A stretch of 64,000 bases of DNA from Arthrobacter sp. NEB 688 (lineage in GTDB: Bacteria; Actinomycetota; Actinomycetes; Actinomycetales; Dermatophilaceae). The notes under the pieces were generated by a model. It was not told the DNA's origin and ran no database searches. It worked only from the letters and a program-made list of their open reading frames with translations. Numbering within the stretch: the first letter of the stretch is position 1; each line of letters opens with the position of its first letter. The stretch spans positions 1,612,001-1,676,000 of the forward strand of contig NZ_CP053707.1 in NCBI RefSeq assembly GCF_013201035.1, in the 5' to 3' direction. The position numbers were made by a program, and so were the translations under genes. This document shows positions 60,714 through 64,000 of this stretch, one piece after another.

Positions 60714-61373
60714 TCAGCGACCGAGGACGACGTCCTGTCCGTCGAGCCGGACGGCGAAGCCGGCGCCGTCGACCCCGACCTCGCGCAGGACCATCCCGTC
60801 GGGCAGGCCGGTCACGGGGGTCCGGATGGTCACCAGCTGCCGGGCCGCGGCGCCGAGGGCCGCGTCGACCGGCCCGGGGCCGCCGACGTCGACGGTCTCG
60901 GGCTCGAGGACCAGCAGGCCGCCCTCGGCCCGGACCCGCCCGGTGGCACGCACGAGCAGGTCGCGGCCGAGGACGTTCACCTGCCGCTCGACCCCGGCGC
61001 GTCCCTCGCCCGCCGCGTAGAGGCGGGTCCCGGCGCCCACCTGCTCGGCGACGGTGCCGAACGGCAGGGTCGCCCGCACGGCGAGGGTCGTGGCCCGCAG
61101 GCCGTCCGGCCCGAAGCGCACACCGGTGCCGGTCGCGTCGACGTCGACGAGGTCGCCCTCCGCGGCGAGCACCTCCCGGCTCTGGAGCCGGACGGCGCCG
61201 AGCCAGGTCTCGTCAGGCCCGAGGTCGCCCGGCGGCGATACGCGCACCCCCGACGGGGGCGGGGAGGGCAGCGCTGCCGGAGTGGCCCCCGAGCCGAGCG
61301 AGAGCCCGAGGACGATCACGCCGAGCACGAGGACGACCAGGGTCGTCAGGACACCGAGGAGGAACCGCTTCAC
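60714..61373 (-). CDS. DUF2993 (LmeA family) membrane-anchored protein
   Basis: 219 residues, minus strand, GTG start at 61373. One N-terminal membrane helix (LLGVLTTLVVLVLGVIVLGLSLG), Pro/Ala linker, then a DUF2993-like beta-rich domain (VRLQSREVLAAEGDLVDVDATGTGVRFGPDGLRATTLAVRATLPFGTVAEQV). In mycobacteria LmeA acts in lipomannan elongation; only family membership is supported here. It begins 4 bases after the mftD stop, so the two are likely co-transcribed. Confidence 0.75.
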   Translation of the reverse strand: MKRFLLGVLTTLVVLVLGVIVLGLSLGSGATPAALPSPPPSGVRVSPPGDLGPDETWLGAVRLQSREVLAAEGDLVDVDATGTGVRFGPDGLRATTLAVRATLPFGTVAEQVGAGTRLYAAGEGRAGVERQVNVLGRDLLVRATGRVRAEGGLLVLEPETVDVGGPGPVDAALGAAARQLVTIRTPVTGLPDGMVLREVGVDGAGFAVRLDGQDVVLGR

Positions 61374-61377
61374 CCGG

Positions 61378-62568
61378 TCAGCGTGGCACCTGCGCGGCGC
61401 CGAGCGTGCGGGTGAACCCCTCCGGCACGAGGATGTCGTCGCGGGTCAGCTCCTGGACCGAGCCGCGCCCGAGCCCCAGCAGGGCCGACGACACCCCGCC
61501 GGAGAGTATGTCGAGGACGTTCTCGACGCCGGCCTGCCCGTTGGCGGCGAGCCCCCAGAGGTAGGCGCGCCCGATCATCACGGCCTTCGCGCCGAGGGCG
61601 AGCGCCTTGACGACGTCGCCGCCGCGCCGGATGCCGGAGTCGAGGACGACCTCGACCTGGTCGCCGACCGCGTCCGCGATGCCCGGGAGCATCCGGATGG
61701 CACCGGGGATGCCGTCGAGGTTGTTGCCGCCGTGCGTCGAGACCGAGATGGCCGTGGCCCCGGCGTCGACCGCGCGGCGCGCGTCGTCGACCCGGCAGAT
61801 GCCCTTGACCATGAACGGGCCGCCCCACGTCTCGCGCAGCCAGGCGATGTCCTCCCAGGAGGGCGGCGGCGTCGTCATCCACTCGCCGTAGGCACCGAAG
61901 AAGGTCGGCCCCTTCTGCCCGCGCGGTGCCATGTTCGGGGTCGTGAGGTCGGGCAGGGCGCCGGAGCGCACGAAGTCCAGCAGCCAGCGCGGCTTGCGGA
62001 CGACCTCGGGGGCGAAGGAGAGCATCGCCCGGGGGGTGAGGGCCTCGGGGATGGTCGGGCTGCCCCAGTCGCGGCCGTGCGAGAAGGTCCAGTCGAGGGT
62101 GGCGATGACGCCCTGCGCGCCGGCCGAGCGGGCCCGCTCGAGCCGCTCGGTCATCGTGTCGCGGCCGCCGGACCAGTAGATCTGGAACAGCGTGCGGTCG
62201 TTGGCGGCCACGACGTCCTCGATCGGGCTGGACCCGAAGGAGCTGAGCCCGACCGCCGTCCCGCGCGCCGCGGCCGCCCGGGCGACGGCGACCTCTCCCT
62301 CGGGGTGCACGGCCTGGACCCCGGTGGGCGAGATGATGACCGGCAGGGCGAGGTCCATCCCCATGACGCGGGTGGCGAGCGAGCGCTCGGCGCTGCCGCC
62401 CGCGACGTGCGGCGCGAACCCGAGCTCGGCGAACGCGGCGATGTTGTCCTCGTAGGTCTGCCCGCGCTCGGACCCGGCGAGCAGGGCCTTGTAGACGGAG
62501 CGGGGGAGCCGCTTCTCGGCGCGGCGCTGGGCCTCCGCGACGGTCTCGAACCATCCGGTGCTGCTCAT
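61378..62568 (-). CDS. mftD: pre-mycofactocin synthase MftD
   Basis: 396-residue FMN enzyme of the lactate-oxidase/glycolate-oxidase fold, on the minus strand. ATG 62568 has GAGGTGA upstream and gives the same length as Rv0694 as I recall it. Marks: IISPTGVQAVHPEGEVAVARAAAARGT, LDWTFSHGRDWGSP, the His-loop STHGGNNLDG, and VVLDSGIRRGGDVVKALALGAKAVMIGRAYLWGLA (FMN phosphate). MftD converts the MftE-released dipeptide product into pre-mycofactocin by oxidative deamination. Follows mftF with a 5-base gap. A generic lactate 2-monooxygenase label would be the fallback. Confidence 0.93.
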   Translation of the reverse strand: MSSTGWFETVAEAQRRAEKRLPRSVYKALLAGSERGQTYEDNIAAFAELGFAPHVAGGSAERSLATRVMGMDLALPVIISPTGVQAVHPEGEVAVARAAAARGTAVGLSSFGSSPIEDVVAANDRTLFQIYWSGGRDTMTERLERARSAGAQGVIATLDWTFSHGRDWGSPTIPEALTPRAMLSFAPEVVRKPRWLLDFVRSGALPDLTTPNMAPRGQKGPTFFGAYGEWMTTPPPSWEDIAWLRETWGGPFMVKGICRVDDARRAVDAGATAISVSTHGGNNLDGIPGAIRMLPGIADAVGDQVEVVLDSGIRRGGDVVKALALGAKAVMIGRAYLWGLAANGQAGVENVLDILSGGVSSALLGLGRGSVQELTRDDILVPEGFTRTLGAAQVPR

Positions 62569-62573
62569 GAAGG

Positions 62574-64000
62574 TCACCTCTCGGGGTGGGTGGTGGGCGG
62601 GGCCGGCCGGGGCCGGAGGACGGGGAGGAGTGCGCGGGGGGAGCGGGCGCGCAGGCAGCCGCGCCACAGGCCTGCGCCGTAGGCGAGGTCCTCGGCGCGA
62701 CGCAGGGCCGTGTAGCGCAGGACGTCGAGGTCGGGGCGGACCCGGCGGTGGTCGAGCACGCCGTCGAGGACGGCCGCGGCGAGGGCCACCCGGCGCGCCC
62801 GGCGCGAGAACGGCACGAGCGCGGCCGTGACCGGCCAGTGGTGGCGCACGACGAGGGCGGTGGTCTGGGTGAGGGTGGCGTGCAGGGCGACGCCGAGGAC
62901 GGCCGCGGCGGCCCGGTGCGGGTGGTCGCTGCCGCGCAGCCGGCGCGCGAGGGTCACCTGCGCCACCGCGCTCGCGGCCACGGCGGCCGGGATGCTCCAG
63001 CGGCGCTGCGCGAGGAGGGCGCCGGCGAGCACCGCCGTCCAGGGCGCGAGCACGGCCGGGGCGACGGCCTCACCGTGCCGGGCGGCGAGCAGTGCTGCTC
63101 CGGTGCCGTAGAACGCCTTGCGGGACAGCCACGCCCGCGCGGTCGTGCGGTGCTCGTGCCGGACGACGACGGTCGGGTCGTAGCGCACGTCGTGGTGGCG
63201 GGCGACCCGCCACACGAGGTCGACGTCCTCGGCCACCTCGAGCGACTCGTCGAAGCCGTCACCCAGGGCCTCCCGCCGGGCGAGGAGGACCGCGCTCGGC
63301 ACGTAGGACACCCGCCCGTGCGGGTGCACGCGTGCCGGGGAGGCGCCGAGGTCGAGGGAGGAGCGGGCGGCCTCGTAGCGGGCGAGCACGCCGCGGCCCT
63401 CGTCCAGCCCGAGGACCCGGGGCGCCGCGAGAGCGACCCCCGGGTCCTCGAGGTGGCGTCGGAGGGCCGCGAGGGAGGCGGCGTCGAGGACGACGTCGGA
63501 GTCGACGAACGCGACGACGTCGGTGGTCGCGACCCGCAGCCCGGTGTTGCGGGCGGCCGCCGGGCCCCGGCGCTCGGGGTGGCGGACGTAGCGCGCCCCC
63601 CGGCGTCGGCAGACCTCGACGATCGCGGCCGGGTCGGTGGAGCCGTCGTCGACGACCACGACGGTCGTCCCCGGGAGCCCGCCGAGCAGCCGGTCCAGCG
63701 CGGCCGGGCGGTCGAGGACCGGCACGACGACCGTGACGTCCCCGGTGGTCGACGACGGACGGCTCCCGTTCCACCACGGGTGCGCGAGACCGCGGTCCAG
63801 CAGCATCCGGGCGACGCGTGCGGAGGTGGGGTCGTCGACGCGCAGCACGCCGGCGTCGTCGATGCGTCGCAGGGCGGCCGGGCGCAGGTGCACGAGGCGC
63901 CCCGAGGAGCCGCCGAACAGCGTGCGCCCGTCGTCGCAGCGGTGGGCGTCGTCGGCGAGACGCACCCGGAAGCCGTGGGGGAGGTCAGCCACGGCCGGAC
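62574..64000 (-). CDS. mftF: mycofactocin glycosyltransferase MftF
   Basis: About 473 residues from GTG 63992; two further open codons run to the window edge, so the true start may lie outside. GT2 fold: DVTVVVPVLDRPAALDRLL, VVVVDDGSTDPA, GPAAARNTGL, FVDSDVVLD (metal site) and SLEVAEDVDLVWRVARHHDVRYDP. The C-terminal half has three to four hydrophobic segments. Overall order matches Rv0696 as I recall it. It attaches beta-1,4-glucose to mycofactocin precursors. Upstream mft genes (A, B, C, E) should lie beyond the window. Confidence 0.88.
   Translation of the reverse strand, partial: PAVADLPHGFRVRLADDAHRCDDGRTLFGGSSGRLVHLRPAALRRIDDAGVLRVDDPTSARVARMLLDRGLAHPWWNGSRPSSTTGDVTVVVPVLDRPAALDRLLGGLPGTTVVVVDDGSTDPAAIVEVCRRRGARYVRHPERRGPAAARNTGLRVATTDVVAFVDSDVVLDAASLAALRRHLEDPGVALAAPRVLGLDEGRGVLARYEAARSSLDLGASPARVHPHGRVSYVPSAVLLARREALGDGFDESLEVAEDVDLVWRVARHHDVRYDPTVVVRHEHRTTARAWLSRKAFYGTGAALLAARHGEAVAPAVLAPWTAVLAGALLAQRRWSIPAAVAASAVAQVTLARRLRGSDHPHRAAAAVLGVALHATLTQTTALVVRHHWPVTAALVPFSRRARRVALAAAVLDGVLDHRRVRPDLDVLRYTALRRAEDLAYGAGLWRGCLRARSPRALLPVLRPRPAPPTTHPER

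Overview
The window is high-GC chromosomal DNA from an actinobacterium. The 16S and 23S genes, the leaderless genes, the mce operon upstream of rpoB, a mycofactocin locus and the S10-spc-alpha ribosomal superoperon next to an rRNA operon all fit an actinobacterium. I lean towards Micrococcales, perhaps Intrasporangiaceae, from recalled 16S character only; no search was run. Nearly everything is core genome and no phage, IS element, CRISPR array or tRNA gene was found.

Layout. 1-7767: the distal part of an mce (lipid-import) operon, with six MCE proteins (the first cut by the window edge) and two Mce-associated membrane proteins. 8141-15615: rpoB and rpoC. 15707-16499: a small membrane protein and a GNAT acetyltransferase. 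16521-21248: the str operon (rpsL, rpsG, fusA, tuf) ending in a strong hairpin. 21264-24951: two small accessory modules, LysR/EamA exporter and MFS transporter/ArsR regulator, whose transporter genes overlap tail to tail. 25017-36943: the S10 and spc operons from rpsJ to rplO, then secY and adk. 36967-38080: a unit made of one nuclease-like gene with a near-identical 62-base hairpin at each end, lying between adk and map. 38135-44111: map, then the methylmalonyl-CoA mutase genes mutA, mutB and meaB. 44518-49443: infA, rpmJ, rpsM, rpsK, rpsD, rpoA, rplQ and truA. 49497-55393: an rRNA operon (16S, 23S, 5S) with three candidate promoters, processing stems and a terminator. 55651-60614: an ABC-F ATPase and a secreted three-module GH13 amylase. 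60714-64000 (minus strand): mycofactocin genes mftF and mftD followed by a DUF2993/LmeA-type gene.

How it fits together. Most genes serve transcription and translation: RNA polymerase beta, beta' and alpha, initiation and elongation factors, about 30 ribosomal proteins and rRNA. Four of the candidate promoters (rpsL, rpsJ, rrn P1, rrn P3) share GATTTG at the -35 position, which hints at joint growth control. The remaining genes handle lipid import, propionyl-CoA metabolism, starch use, mycofactocin redox cofactor and small-molecule export. The most unusual object is the hairpin-nuclease-hairpin unit between adk and map. The L17 protein with an extra C-terminal domain and the shared promoter motif are the next most worth checking.
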